The notes below the pieces were generated by a model. It saw nothing but the letters and a program-made list of their open reading frames with translations, did not search any database and was not told the origin of the DNA. Positions 23,301 to 36,682 of a stretch of 64,000 bases of DNA are shown here, piece after piece (within the stretch, counting starts at the first letter, position 1; each line of letters begins with the position of its first letter). Location: contig CAXKVR010000045.1 in assembly GCA_964058845.1 (NCBI GenBank), positions 1 to 64,000 of the forward strand, given 5' to 3'. The stretch is from Carex sylvatica. Lineage: Eukaryota > Streptophyta > Magnoliopsida > Poales > Cyperaceae. Position numbers and translations under genes: made by a program.

Positions 23301-24759
23301 TGTTGAATACTGCGTAGCTGTTTATAACTTTATATATTCGAGAAAAATAATAAAATATCTCTGATAGAACTTAGAAGGGATAGATACATCCACGTCGGAT
23401 GTACGTAAGAGAATGATTATCCCGAGGCTCGCAAATTATTCTGACAGGAATTGCAAAGGATCAAATGTCTCTGTTTTTTTTCTCTCGTATATTTATTTGT
23501 TTTATTTTCTAATAAAAATAATAATTTAATTTATATGTCAAAATAAAATTATTATATATTATCTATATTTTTCTATATGTATATCGAAATTTATTATTTT
23601 TAAATTTTATTGTTATATGAATTACTATGTTGAAAAAATTAACGTTCAAAATTTATAATATTTTTTGCAAGCTCTTAATATTGATAAAATAATATAAATC
23701 AAATGACCTAATTTTTCAAAATTTTCAAATTTATCTTTCTGATTTTGTTTCTTGTGCATAGAGAAATTAAATCAAGGTTTTACTTTTATATTTGAGTTTT
23801 AAATTTTAAGTTATTAGTGTTTAAAAAATAGAGCGCAGAAAATGGAGGTATTTTAACCATTCTCTTTTAATAGTTATTGTTGAAATAAGTTTAAATTACA
23901 TTTATTCCTACAATATAAATTAATGTCAATTTATGAGACTAATATTTTAATGTATTCTGTTTATTTATTTTTGGCCCCGTATTTGGATGTAGTTTATTGC
24001 TTACTCAAAAATGTATATTTGTTTATTTATTTTTGGCCCCGAGGTTATCTCGCTTTATAACGTGTCTTCAGTCTTCACAAAATAGATCATCGGTCTTTTT
24101 GTTGGAAAAAATATTTTATATAAAAATATTTTTTTACCAAGAAATTATTCTTTCTTTATTTATTGATTATATATTTAAAATTTTCATATCAAACATGGAT
24201 TATTTATATAATACAACTTCCAAATACAAAGTCAACGATATTACCATAGCTTGCGTTCAAAATTTGGAACTTTTACATTTTTGTAGTGTTTCATCAAACA
24301 TATATGGTTGCGTTTCGGAGATGAATAACTTGGGAATGAAGTCATTACACATTGATTGGAAATATATAGTTGTTCTGAATTATTCCATATCATCTCGCTT
24401 CAAAGCGTGTCCCCACAGACTTTATGTGGTCTTATATTAGTTATTTTATGAATTTAGATAAGGTTTATTGAACTTAAATGAAATACTATGGTCGAGGTCT
24501 TTTATTTTCCTAGCCTGACAATTAAATATTTTTTTTATTATATATACATTAATAGTGAGTTCCGCTAACGTCATAACATAGAATTTCAGTTTAAGTTATA
24601 ACAAGTTTGTTCTTGTAATTTTAAAGTCTAATTAAACAGTTAATATGAATTCTCAATATATTTTTCATATTAAAATGTACTTGAAAATCAAAGCTATATA
24701 TTTTTTAAATTTTTTTAATTTTTTTTTAGAATTATTGAAAACAATGTTATTAAATGCAA
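23301..24759. other. AT-rich intergenic stretch
   Basis: The block TTATTTATTTTTGGCCCCG occurs twice (starting at 23961 and 24019). The section 23500-23880 resembles the arm of the MITE at 29991, with the shared text TTTTAAATTTTAAGTTATTA and 'AAAAAATAGAG'. A 147-codon open frame at 23997-24440 has AT-driven composition and no motif; it is not called. Confidence 0.4.
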
Positions 24760-24765
24760 TTTTTA

Positions 24766-25036
24766 TGCGGTATGCGGAAGGTGGTGACATACCGCATATG
24801 CGAAAATTTATGCGATCTTATATATGCAGATTTTAAAATGAGAATTCATATACATATAAACAAATATGCGGTAATATGCAGTATCAGATAAACAATTATG
24901 CGGTAATATACGACTAAATATGCAGTAATAATATGCGGCCGAATATTCGGTAGTGACATACGACCGAATATGTAGAACTGCATATATTAACCACATACAT
25001 ATTTCTATGCGGATTACAACTGAATACATATATGCG
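24766..25036. repeat. Cluster of ATATGCGGTAATA-type motifs
   Basis: Within 270 bp, more than ten occurrences of TATGCGG, TATGCAG or CCGCATA appear at irregular spacing and in both orientations (for example TATGCGGTAATATGCAGTAT near 24868, AATATGCGGCCGAATATTCGG near 24931). This looks like a degenerate short repeat. Confidence 0.6.
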
Positions 25037-28000
25037 GCTGTATAGACTGCATTTTGTTACACTGGTTGAAAATCACTATTTTAATAAGTTAAAAAAATAA
25101 AAAAATTATGGAAACGTGTTTAGTTGCAGTAAAAAAAAAATTAAATATAATACTATGGTTGAAGTCAAATATGATACATGTTTGTAGGACTAGATATTTT
25201 TATAAAGATATAAAAAATAGCAAATTGATTGATCTATATTTCTGCATAAAAAATATTAAAATATTGTGTGATTGCTTGTATAGTTTGAAAACGAAAACGC
25301 GTGTTTGATGAATATTTGAAAAAAAATCATATAATTAATTTTTTTGTTGGCACTTGGCACTTGGCACTTGGCAGTGCGATGTGGGCGCGTGTGTGCCCGG
25401 GTGCATATTTGTGCTTATCGTATATTTTATGTAATTTCTTATATTTCTTATGAATTATATATATTTGTAATATTTATAGGATAGCGTTTCAATAAAAAAA
25501 TAATTACAAGATAATGTTTTATGAAGCTGAACATTATCTAGAGAAAACTTTATGAAGCTCATGTGCACGTGTACGTTGAGATTATCGGATTTTTTTTCAC
25601 ACTTATTAAGATGATATTCTAAAAAGTTGACAATTTAGAATGTTGTATATAATTAACTAATTTCATGATCAACATATATAGTTTATGCAGTTTTTCAAAA
25701 GAATATATATGAGGCTAATACAGAGCTAATTATACAGGCAACATGAATTGAATTCAATTTGAACAGTCTAAGATTTTCTTAATATATATACTAGAATATC
25801 CATTTTTTTATTGGTATGGATGTATTTTTCATGAAGTTAATTGACAACCCATTTTAACGATACGGTGAGAAGTACAAGTTGGTATTTGATTGAAACAAGT
25901 TGTAATTTAAGTGGATATATTATAACATTTTAGTCGCTCCAGATAATTATACTCAATACAACGATCCAAAGAATTCCAATAGAAGGTATAATCTAATTTG
26001 AAAACTATAAATTTTTAAGTGGATATATTAAAGAACAGTAGCGCTATCTTCGAATTCTCGTTTCGTTACATCCTTATCAGTATTTCTCGGATTTCACCTT
26101 AGAAGAATAACTATTAAATAAATGATTAGATATTTCAAATAAGAAACATTTTACTATAAAATAGATTTTATCTTAAAAAATCTTTGACGCAACTAGTTGT
26201 GCAGTAAATTATGTACATATATAACTCAAATTTGTATTTTTAAGAGTACATACACCTTAAATGTATCACACACATTTCTTTTATACGAGGAGACAGAGGC
26301 ATGGTACATATATAACTCATCCGATCAAAATAGATGATGAGATAAAGACAATATTAATTATTATGATTTGATTAATAACAAAAATATTTAAAGGCTTAAC
26401 TCTCTTTATGTATGATAAATTAGGGGAACTAATGTTCCGAAAATAAAAAAAAATATGTTGACGAAAAATTATTTTTAAAAATTAAGATAGACTATCAAAT
26501 TGAATACAAGAAAAAAAAATAATCACATAATATGTAAAAATTAATTAACTAATTATGTACATCTAAGAATGTTAATTTATGATCCGACCTGAGATCCAAA
26601 CTTAATTATCCAATGATTTAATGGGTTGGATATGGGTCTCTAATTTTTTATCAGATACAAGATTGGTCGGGTTTGAGTTAGATCCAACCCGACCATTTCA
26701 TTGTATTTTGTTGGATTTAGTTTAAAATTTAGTACTAATTACAAGATTATTACATACTAATTTAGATTAATTAAATATTAATTAATAATAAGTTGCATGC
26801 CCAGATTGGAAATAATCATTAAATAAGTAATAACGCTTTTCTCTCAAAAAACAAAAAAGAATAGCGCTAAATGAGTTGGGTTAGGTCCAGACCAAATAAC
26901 TTCAAATCAAGGGAAAACATTAAATACATCAGTTTTCATAATCCAACAAAAAGATATAAAAACTTAGATTGTACAAATTATTACTTCATGAATATGCGTT
27001 AAATATGAGTTCTGTTTAAAAGAACCAAAGCCGTTTTGTAATTTCATTTAATCAAAGGTGCAACAGTAGCCATACTATTAGTGCTTGCTAAGCCAAAACC
27101 ATAGCAACATCGTATTTCTTCTTATGAAGTGATAAAATAGAAAGTTCTTAATAATTTTTAATGCAGATTATTGTACTTGTCAAATAATAAAATATGAAAT
27201 CGCCAGGGTATCAAATTTGAATCAAAGTCGGCTGGATCCAATATTGTATATAGAAATTATATATAATAATAATATATAGTCAACTTTGCAAGATTTTTTA
27301 TATATAGAAATTATATATAATAATATATAGTATTAGATAGATGACATTCATATTTCAATTCCATAGAAAGAACCAATTTTGTTTTCGATTCTATTGTAAT
27401 AAATATTTTATTCATTTTTTAATACCATGTCAGAAGTTGCATGTTATGTTATACCTAAAGTTGGAGGAAGGAATATAAATTTATTTAATGTGGATAATAT
27501 TTTTTTAATAAGAATGTTGAGTGAGAAATAAAAATAATATAAAATAAGAAGTGTTACATGTGAGTTTTTATTTATTTATTTATTAAGAAAAATTCTAAAA
27601 TGTCAGAAATTCTCAAAATCATACGCATTTTTTATTTTATTTTAAAGAATGAGAGTCAATAGTATAAAATTTCACAGTACAAATATGGGAGTCAATTTCT
27701 TGTACATGTAGCATTTTTACTATAAATTATAGAACAAAAGTACTTTATTACTAGCTTTTGAAAAAAAAATAAAGATCAATTGACATTTATTCTATACTAA
27801 TTCCTCCACCTTTGTCTAAGATACTAAAAGACGAAACAATAGAAATAATAAATACAACAAATAAATAGACATAATTACACCAATTTTAAGGGCTCCTAAC
27901 ACTTCTTAAGTTGCATCTATGTCACATCACCACAAAGCTCATGCATTCTCAATAAATTAAACGCCTCACAAAAGTCTCCATTATAGTTGTGGATTAGCCA

Positions 28001-29264
28001 TAATAAGCTCTTTAGTACAGTATTTTCAACAAATATCATTGGAGGCAGGACTTTCCTCCGAAAAGCTCGTTCATTTCTTTATTTCCATATCATCCAACAT
28101 GAACAAATAAAATATGTTGCCAAATTTTTTTTATTCATTTTCAACGGACGATGTAGTCTCTAAAAAACTGAAAAAATCTCTTGTACAGTCTTATACGAAG
28201 TCAATATATATATATACAATCTATCAAATATCTTATATTATTTTTATATAATTTTTGAAAATAAAATATTCTATCAACTTTGGGTTGAAAAACGGTGTAT
28301 ATTAATTAAGAATTCATGCATGAAATCAGCCATTCAGGTGCATGCATCTCCATCCCACGAGAAAGCATGTTCATTAGAAAAAGGAAAAAAAAAAATTGTT
28401 GAAGAGTTTTTCATTTGGTTCTCAGCTTGTAATTAGCTTCAGTTTTGGCTTCTATTGTTGCTAGTGGACCTATATTATCAATTAAATAAAATTAAATGGA
28501 TAAAAATAATAAGTAAGAAGTAGGAGTTTTTAATGTTTATTTCTTTCATTGCGGTGTGGAAAGAAAAACAGTAATGAACGTATATGATGGGGTAAATGTT
28601 TTTGAAGTTCATTTAACTTTGTTTTTTATCACGAATTAGTCACTTAATTTTAATTTTTTTCTCGCTAGCAATTATGTTTTTTATTTGTTCCGATTGAATC
28701 ATTATGTTAATTTTTTTTGTCCAAAAATTTAATAGAATCTAACGTGGATTCCAACTCATCATATGCCATAACATGTGTAAATTTTGTTGAGACATAAAAA
28801 TATTTCTCATCCACCACATATCCCCTCTCTTACTTTTTTTCATTTCTAACTTCTATTGATTTTTTCTTTTCTTCTAGCAACTTCATGGCCCGTTCAGTGA
28901 GAATATAATAGAAGAATAGAGTGAAAAACATATATTATTCTTATCGAACAAGAAAAACATTGAGTGAAATTGAGAAAAATGAAATTGAATTTGAACATTT
29001 ACAGTCAACCCTTGTTTTTTACACTTTGATCCCTTTTTTATTTCTCTATGAACCAATTTCTATTATACAAAAATAGTATACTAGGGGATTTGATATTTTT
29101 AAGAGATGAAATTAGCTCATTTTTCAGTACTTTTTCACTATTTCACTCTTTCACAATTATTTTTTTACACCACAAACCAAATACAAATACGATCAAAATA
29201 GTATGAAATAAAAATCTATTCTCAATTCCACTTTTCCTCTGTTATTTCATTATTTCACTTTCTC

Positions 29265-29267
<3 letters not shown>
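25037..29267. other. Long AT-rich intergenic region, no gene supported
   Basis: About 4.2 kb with many stops in all frames. Seen: GGCACTT repeated in tandem three times at 25350-25373; a hAT-like debris patch with GATCCGACC...GGTCGGGTT at 26580-26700; a direct repeat of TATATAGAAATTATATATAA at about 27249 and 27300; half of MITE family C at 28590-28745. Confidence 0.45.

Positions 29268-29312
<45 letters not shown>
29268..29312. repeat. (AT)n microsatellite followed by poly-T
   Basis: An uninterrupted alternation of A and T of about 40 bases runs directly into a poly-T tract. Confidence 0.95.
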
Positions 29313-29325
<13 letters not shown>

Positions 29326-29639
29326 CAATTCTAGGGCTTTGTAAATCTGATTTCCTTGTACAAGCCTGTATTGTACATTCGTAATCGAAGACTAATTTTT
29401 TTAACTATATTATTGATAGGTAGAATATTACGATTTTCAATGGTCCAGAATTAAGTTATTTTCTAAAGTATAGATATACTAGCATAGTACCGTAGCCTCA
29501 CTCCTCAAAATTTTATTAAGTATACAAAAGTGTTGTCATTACAATAAAAAATATTTATTATATAAATGAATTGACACCAACACTATCTTCGATCACTTAT
29601 TACTATATATAATAATTCTAAATATTGAGTCCGGCTACT

Positions 29640-29991
29640 GTGACATTGATTGTATTTGATCAATTTCAAAATTTACCGAATAGACTTGAAATAATGAATA
29701 AATCATTTAAACCAATCTACTTAATAAGTTATGCATTTATATGTAAAATTATAATTTTTTGAATTATTTTAGTATGAAGTCAAGCGGTCAAAAATAAATG
29801 CATTAAAATTGACTTGTAAAACTATCACATTTCACAGCTTGACTTGATATCAGATAAATTCGAAAAATTATAAATTTAAACACATCACTCATAAAGTAGA
29901 TCGGTCTGAACTGTTTGAACTTGTTGTTTAAAGTCAATTTGATTAAGTTTTAGAGTTGATAGTATTTAAGCTGAGATATCACCAATGTCAC
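29640..29991. mobile_element. MITE family B, copy with GTGACATTG ends
   Basis: Termini GTGACATTGATTG and (reverse) GTGACATTGGTGATATC are inverted. The centre has AGTATGAAGTCAAGCGGTCAA facing CAGCTTGACTTGATATCAG, and the arms carry CTTAATAAGTTATGCATTTA and ACACATCACTCATAAAGTAG. The core is family B but the outer ends differ from the 14408 copy. Confidence 0.65.
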
Positions 29992-30638
29992 TAGAGGCGG
30001 ATCCACCCTCACTGATTGGAGGTCAATTGGCCCCATTCATTTTCAATTTTTGTATACTTTGACACGATTTTGTTATATATTTATAATAAAGAGGAGAGTT
30101 CAAATGCCTTCATTTTTTGTGTCTCCATCATGCCTCCATTTATAAAAATTTTAATAACTCAAAATTTAAAACTTAAAAGTCAAAATAAAACCGTTATAAC
30201 TTATATGTGATCTATATTATTTATTCTATGTACTCATAAAAAATATCACATTTCAATTTTGTTTTTATGTGAATCAATAAGTTTAAAAATCAACGTCTAT
30301 AAATCATCCACATTAGTGTGTTTTTTACAAGCTCTTAATGACAATTAAAATAAAATTGAAATGTCATAATTTTTTCGTGCATAAATAAAATAATGTAGAT
30401 CATATCTAACGATTTTATTTTGACATTTAAGTTTTAAATTTTGAGTTATTAAAGTTTTAAAAAATAGAGACATGATAGAGACACAAAAAAAGGAGGCATT
30501 TGAACCCTCCGCTATAATAAATGCTATTAATACTATAGAATTGATCATCATATATTTTTCGTGAAAATTTTATATAATTGACTCCATATGAAACTCCCAA
30601 AGTTTGATTCATAAATTGAAAATCTACCTCCGTCCTTG
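29991..30638. mobile_element. Hairpin MITE with GAGGCGGATCCAC terminus
   Basis: Long complementary arms lie at 30085-30200 and 30410-30530, e.g. AATTTTAATAACTCAAAATT at 30145 against AATTTTGAGTTATTAAAGTT at 30436. The left outer end CTAGAGGCGGATCCACC is the style of CAGTGGCGGATCC hAT MITEs. The right end read in reverse, CAAGGACGGAGGTAGATTT, is a weaker match. A related right end (GGATCCGCCACTG) lies at 63364-63376. Confidence 0.6.
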
Positions 30639-32698
30639 AATGCACGATAGTCGGACTCCTAAATACTGGCATGATATTCGTAAAAGAAAATCTTTTTGCC
30701 CGTGTGTTTATGTTTATAGGCACAAATCTCAGTCATTGTACATTTTATTCCTTTCTTAACAGGGTTTGTTGAGTCAAATCTAAGAACCTCAATTAGGTTC
30801 TCGGTCTTGGTTTGAATTTGATTTCGTATTCTTTGCTTGTATTGGAGATATCATTTCTTTATTTTACATTGGGCAAAACTGTTGGTGGGTTTAAAGGATA
30901 CAACTTAAGAAGTGTGTTTATTGAAAGAGACATTCAATTTAATCATTGAATAAGTACCCATTATAAAGTTGAATTTTTATATTATAGACAAAATAATCAT
31001 TTCTGGTTACACGTCGGTGCATATCATGTGACATAAACACCAGAGGCTGCCTAACCCAATATATTAACATTCTTAGCAGCTGGATCCTCTGTTAATCCTT
31101 GTAATGTATAAGAAAGTATGGTTCATGAATTTCAGCCGTTGATTTTACAATCAATGACAGATAAGCATATGTAAATCAGTAAATATTTCTATGGTGAAAT
31201 CAGGACCTCATATTCATATGTTATGTTTAGGCATTAATATCACAAGAATCAAGAATAATTGACCACTATTTATAAATTAATAAAATTTTCAAACTAATAA
31301 ACAAATTAAATGAATTTTACAGATTATTTACGAACTAATAGCCGTGAATTTAACATCAATATATATTATTTCAATGTACTCACAAAATTTATGTTTCTTT
31401 TTTAAAAACACCAAAATGTATTATATTTAATTGTAACATAAGAAAACAAAATTCAGATTTTGTGACTAGTGACTACGCCGGACACTATTGCCGGGTATGC
31501 AATGCAAGATCTAAATCGAATTAAAAAGAATACAATTTTTTTGTACTTGAACTCAAAGATTAAGCTTCTAGTTGGGTGCGTCTTATCTTAGAAATATTAA
31601 CGTTGGTTCGGATGTAGATATCTCTGGAGGTACTTTAAAATTAGATTCTGGCGACACGTCACATGCAAAGTCACATATGGTTGAATAAAAGCATGATTGG
31701 TTTATATCTCACTTCAGATCCGGATAAAGACAACAGAGGAAGGGAAGCCCCAAATCAAACTTCCTGTCTGCCACTATGGCTAAGAACAAATTGATTTGTT
31801 CTAATATTTTTCTAACTTGAAAACTATCTCCTCCAATAAATGCCATATTTTTCTGTAAAGAAAGATAACAGATCTACTTATTCATCCAAGTTTCAATATT
31901 CATAAAATATCGGTATTTGATTTTTGAACCATCTTTATATAGAAGGGTATTGCATGTTGTCATAAGATCAAATAATAGTTCTTCAATAAATGTAATATTT
32001 TGTTAAAATAACGAAACAATTATATCGCGTACAGAACGCTAGTAAATTACTATAATGCACATTTCTATTTCTCTAGTTACTTGATTATATAAATACTGAG
32101 CTTTTTTATTATTGGCTTCTTCTCTCGTCGAAAATAAGAGCTTGTACATCAGGTAGAATATTTGGAATTAGAGATTTGAAAATTCGAGCTTCAAATTCTC
32201 AAGTAGGTGAATATCCAAATTATCAGACTTCACAATTTTTACTGTTCCAGAGTCCACTAAATGTTAGAAAAGTTTGTATTTGGGCTTTAACTTTGTTCTG
32301 GGCCGGTTGCCAGTATATATCTTAGTTCCACTTAATGTGCAGTTGTGCACTAAGAAGTATTTATCCTAATTTATTTTCTTTAGCTGATAAACTCTGATAT
32401 TTTAGTTTGTTGAGATGTTTTTACATGGTACCCCATACATTTTATTCAATAGGCAATTGACAGGATACTTAAATCAGAATAGATACATGTGTGAACTAAC
32501 TTTCAATCCTTTTGTCTGGTTTCTAGCAAGCAAGATCTGATCTCTTGGAGATGGTTAACATGTGGCAAATTTACAGTGCACTATATGTTGGATTTTTGGG
32601 ACATTCCCAATTATGACTTTATATCTATTCAGAAAACACAAATTCCTTTTAAGATTTAAAATATTTTTGTGGTTAATAAAAATAAATAAATTTTGACT
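30639..32698. other. AT-rich intergenic region, no gene supported
   Basis: No family-level resemblance was recognised and no long open frame occurs. Confidence 0.4.
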
Positions 32699-33290
32699 AA
32701 GGATAATCTTGCAAAAAAAAGAGGTTGGATTGGTGATGCATGTTGTCCTTTATGTGATAAATTGGAATCTGTTGACCACCTTATGTGACATGTTCTGTTG
32801 TTCATTTAATTTAAGGTTTTCAATTTGATTGCTACTATTGTACTTTGTCTTGAATTAGTCACTTAATTGTAGCTATTTGATTTATGGTACTAAGGATAAT
32901 CTTGCAGAAAGAGGTTGGATTGGTGATGCATATTGGACTTTATGTGATAAATTGGAATCTGTTAACCACCTTATGTGACATGCATTGCTCAGTTTAATTT
33001 AGGGTTTTGCAAATTGATTGCAACACAATATTTGATTTATGGTAATTTGTCTTGAATTCGTCACTCAATTGTAGCTATTTGATTTATGGTATCAAGGATA
33101 ATCTTGCAAAAAGAGGTTGGATTGTGATGCATATTGTCCTTTATGTGATAAATTGGAATCTATTAACCACCTTATGTGACATATCCTGTTCATTTAATTT
33201 AAGGTTTTCATTTGATTGCAACACAATATTTGATTTATGGTACTTGGTCTTAAATTGATCACTAAATTTGATTTGTTTCTTTATAGCTAT
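32699..33290 (+). repeat. Three tandem copies of a LINE zinc-binding (zf-RVT) fragment
   Basis: A unit of about 193-202 bp starts at 32699, 32892 and 33094. Each begins AAGGATAATCTTGCAAAAAG and reads KDNLAKRGWIGDA(C/Y)C then LCDKLESV(D/N)HLM. This is the signature of the zinc-binding region at the end of plant LINE reverse transcriptases. After this comes MITE-family-C-like text (TTTGTCTTGAATTAGTCACTTAATTG). The copies differ by a few substitutions, so the amplification is old. None is a working gene. Confidence 0.75.
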
Positions 33291-34450
33291 TGAACCTTTT
33301 ATTTATTTCATTCAAGTCTCTCTTACTTTTTCAATCTAAAATACTAACAAAATATAAAGTGATATGAAGATGGATAAGCATAATTTGCTAGTGTTTTAGA
33401 CGAAAACAGTAACACAGTGATTTGATTGGAACAAATAAAACTTGAGAGATATAATGTTTGTTTTATGGGTGCTAATGTGATTCTTTGAAATCTATAGGTG
33501 AAAAAGTTATTTCATTAGCTTATTACTGAAATAAAAGCAGGGGTGATAATTCTTAGTTTAAACCTTTTTTAATTATGCCTTTGTGATGTTGAGGATTCTT
33601 CCCATATTCCAGACACGGATGCGAAGACGGTACCAGTTCCAATACTTGAGTTTGGACGAGAACTGCAGGAAATTGAGTCTTATTGAACTTTTTTCATCTC
33701 ACTTTGTAATATTTTAGTCTAAATTTGTAGTTAACATTGTTGCTGCGTGGAATTTGTATCACTTTGAAACTTTAGCTGATGTTTGTTTTAGTTTAGCTTA
33801 GGAAATTTTGCGGTACCAGAAGTTTGGTACCAGGATCTGTAATGAACTATCTAAGTTTCAATAGAAACCGCTTGTTCCACTTTCATAAAAAAAATAATAA
33901 TTGCCAGGACTTAAGAATCAAGGAAACTTGTCCGAATTTTAATTTGATTTCAGCTACGACGCTCTCTCTGGATAGTAATTTTTTTTTTTTTTTGAAAACT
34001 TGGTAGCAGCTACCAAGATTGAATATAGATGTAATTAGTACAACACTTCCTATCTTAATACATCATACTACAGAGTATAAAAACATTAAGTAATAATTAA
34101 ATTTCTTCTTCATTCTGGTCTTCTAGCGTCTGCTGTGCCTTGATAGTATTTGTATTTGGTTTCATTATTTTTTCTTCATGTAAAAGGAAAAACGAATTAA
34201 ACATTCCCTCCTTTTGTTGCTAATCAGAGGTAAAAATCAATCAACTAGACTCGATCAAAATCCCCCAAAAAATCAGAAGGCAATAGTATAAAATTATTTT
34301 CATGATGTATAGATCACGCATTTCCACTTTTACAGCTTATGTACTGTAAAGTAAACACAAATCCCCACATAATACAACACTTAAATGTTTTATTAAACAA
34401 CGATATTAATCTTGTTTAACTGTCAATGCAGTTGTAGGTAAGAAATTAGC
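33291..34450. other. Intergenic; 3' side of the root-cap-like gene
   Basis: Apart from the candidate exon at 33583 and half of MITE family C (33240-33500), nothing is recognised. The string GGTACCAG occurs at 33632 and twice at 33812-33833. Confidence 0.35.
33583..33681 (+). other. Possible orphan terminal exon or gene fragment
   Basis: After an AG at 33592-33593 an open stretch reads about 29 codons to TGA (33679-33681), ending VPVPILEFGRELQEIESY. The FGREL string resembles part of the CRA region of RanBPM/CTLH proteins, but it is too short to prove. Upstream exons could not be found. Confidence 0.2.
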
Positions 34451-35594
34451 TTAAGCCTGCGCTAGCTTCAGAGCGATAGAGTTTTCTTTGGTAAAGCTGA
34501 CGGAACGCTGAAATCGGCACGATACACATTCAGTTGAGAGCAACGATGAAGTACGGTACCGATCTTCACCTCCCATCATGGGCATTGCAACTCCTTTCTT
34601 CACCGGGCTCACGTAACCAGGTCGGTACGTCTGACCCAGAATGCCCTCTACATGCTCCGTCAGATTGCCGAATTTGAATTGCGTCTCTAGATGTGCGAAG
34701 GAGTCACCTTGCGGGATATTATAGCCGTGCATCTTGTCATCCTGTTGTGTAATAGGAACAACTTTCACATCCATCTCAATCAATCCGTTGAGCATGATAA
34801 CCTTAACACTGTTGAATTGGCGTGTTCTCTCCACCACCGCCATGGCTTCCCCATCTCGCCATTCGGCATCTCCATCTATCGGGACAATGATATCTTTGCC
34901 GTCCCAGTTGATTGCTAGCGCGTCAAAATGTTCGTCCCATTTTGCAACTTTTTTGGCAGCAATCACTAAGGTGTGCGAATCGAACATGACCGACAAAGCC
35001 TGAACCCACGTGTAGTCCCTTTTCCTTCCATCGGGACGTGTCCCTATGAAGTGAACATTGATCTGGAAACTATCGTCAGATACAAGAGCAAAATCACTGC
35101 CGTTCTTTCCGTGGAAGTAGAACATCACCCCATCACCACCAATAAACCGTGGGTCGTAACACACTGATCCATAGCCGTTACAGTTGGGGATCCGATCTGC
35201 ATTGTTCACAATTACAAAATCACAAGCTGCACTAATTAACTTATGTATTACTCTTTAGAGAAAAAAGATGCGTACGCTTGCATGTGGTCTCACAGTGGCT
35301 GCTACAGTCGGCGAAGCAGGCCTTGACCTTTTTCAAATTTTCAGTGAGAGAAGGCTTGCGTTCGGGGCACTGCTGAGGGCAGCTTATTATTTTGTTGTTG
35401 CAGCGGCCTCTTGCAAGGCATAAGAACCGCTCTTGACCTGTTCCAGCAATCGGACTCAGCACCAAATAGTTTGTCGATGCTGGATCCAAAAACCCCTTCC
35501 CTGGTGTCGCCGCCGTCACCTGTTGTTTATCACCTGACATCAAGTAGAGTGAGATTATTGTAAATGCCAAGACGGCACCTGCCTGTCTGGCCAT
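34451..35594 (-). CDS. Root cap / LEA-like secreted protein, complete
   Basis: Exon 1 is 35276-35594 and exon 2 is 34451-35196, joined by an 79-bp GT-AG intron in phase (1065 nt, 354 aa). An N-terminal signal peptide (hydrophobic AVLAFTIISLYLM near residues 7-19) suggests secretion. A Cys-rich region follows (residues 58-106; CPQQCPERKP, CFADCSSHCETTC). The second exon carries the Root_cap family signature GYGSVCYDPRFIGGDGVMFY, then the SDDSFQINVHFIGTRP block and FTWVQALSVMF-like text (here YTWVQALSVMF). It ends with CVSCRFQRS. The family is known from root cap and late-embryogenesis genes. The biochemical role is not established. No damage is visible, and length matches relatives (about 330-360 aa). 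Confidence 0.93.
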
Positions 35595-36195
35595 GGTGAT
35601 AAAGTTGATTTTCTTGTGCTTCCTCTAGCTGTGATGACTCATTAATATCTGTGTTTGTATTCATGAGTTGCAATAGAAGAAAGTATCTTGAACGTGATTA
35701 TTAAAATAAAATATAATTGTTTGTATGCTAAGTATAGTGACCAAGAAGAAAACTTTCACGAATTACAAGATGAGAATGCCAATGGCACGAAAACAGCTCA
35801 ATTTCAACCTGGTTTCTTGCATGCAGCGTCTCTGTTTTAATTTAGTCTATGAACTACTTGGCTACATTGCTTTGCAATTAGCCAAATATAGATGGTTTGA
35901 CTTGGCCATCCAATGAGAGATTGCTTACTCTATTGGCACAAGTACCGAGATTTGTATACTTTGTAAGTGACAATTTTTTAACGGCTACTGATAGGCCTGA
36001 GGACTCCCCTCTTTCTAGTACTGATATGAGTCCGGATCCGCTATGAGTAATTCAAATTTTGAGTTTGAATCCGGACCGTCCAAGCAGAATCTGGGTCAAT
36101 CCGATCATAGGTGAAATGAAGGGAGTTCATTAATATTCGTGCAAAAGCAGATCGAACGATCTGAATCTACAATTTTAAATTTGAGTTATCTTAGG
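35595..36195. other. Upstream region of the root-cap-like gene
   Basis: This should contain the promoter of the gene on the minus strand. No clear TATA position can be assigned. A 63-codon open frame at 35725-35916 is not supported. Confidence 0.35.
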
Positions 36196-36682
36196 TAGGG
36201 CTGGCAACGAGCCGGCTTGGTCCGAGCTAGACCAAGTTCATGGTTCGCTCGTTTTAACAACGAGCGAGTCATGAGCGAGCCAACATTTGAATCCGAGCTA
36301 AACAAGTGGGGCTCATGGCTCGCTTATTTTGACAACGAGCGAGCCGAGCTAGCTCATGAAAGCTCGTGGGCCAAAAGCCCAAATATTTTAGATAATATAT
36401 TACTAAATCTTCAAATTCATACAAACACAGTTCACAAAATAAATTCATGTATACTAAATTCACACAAATTTATACCAATGCACAAATTCATACTTAGACC
36501 GAGCTGACTTGCCAGCTCGCGAGCGAGCTAAGCCTCAGCTCAAACTCATTAATTTTGAGCCGAGCTAGTGATGAGCTGGCTCGTTAATAGCTCGGTCTAC
36601 TAACGAACGAGTTGTTAGTGAGCGAGCCAGATGTGAATCACGATCGATCCACGAGCTACGAGCTTTTTTGCCACCCCTAATA
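36196..36682. mobile_element. hAT-like MITE with 8-bp target duplication
   Basis: Left end TAGGGCTGGCAACGAGCC and right end (reverse) TAGGGGTGGCAAAAAAGCTC are inverted, the common plant hAT MITE terminus. ATCTTAGG lies directly before it (36188-36195) and after it (36683-36690). The arms are dense in GAGCGAGC and GAGCTAGC, and its interior is AT-rich. Confidence 0.8.

Noticed and set aside
23997..24440. 147-codon open frame on the plus strand
   Set aside because: AT-driven composition with many Phe, Ile, Tyr and Leu residues, no recognised motif, and no splice partners.
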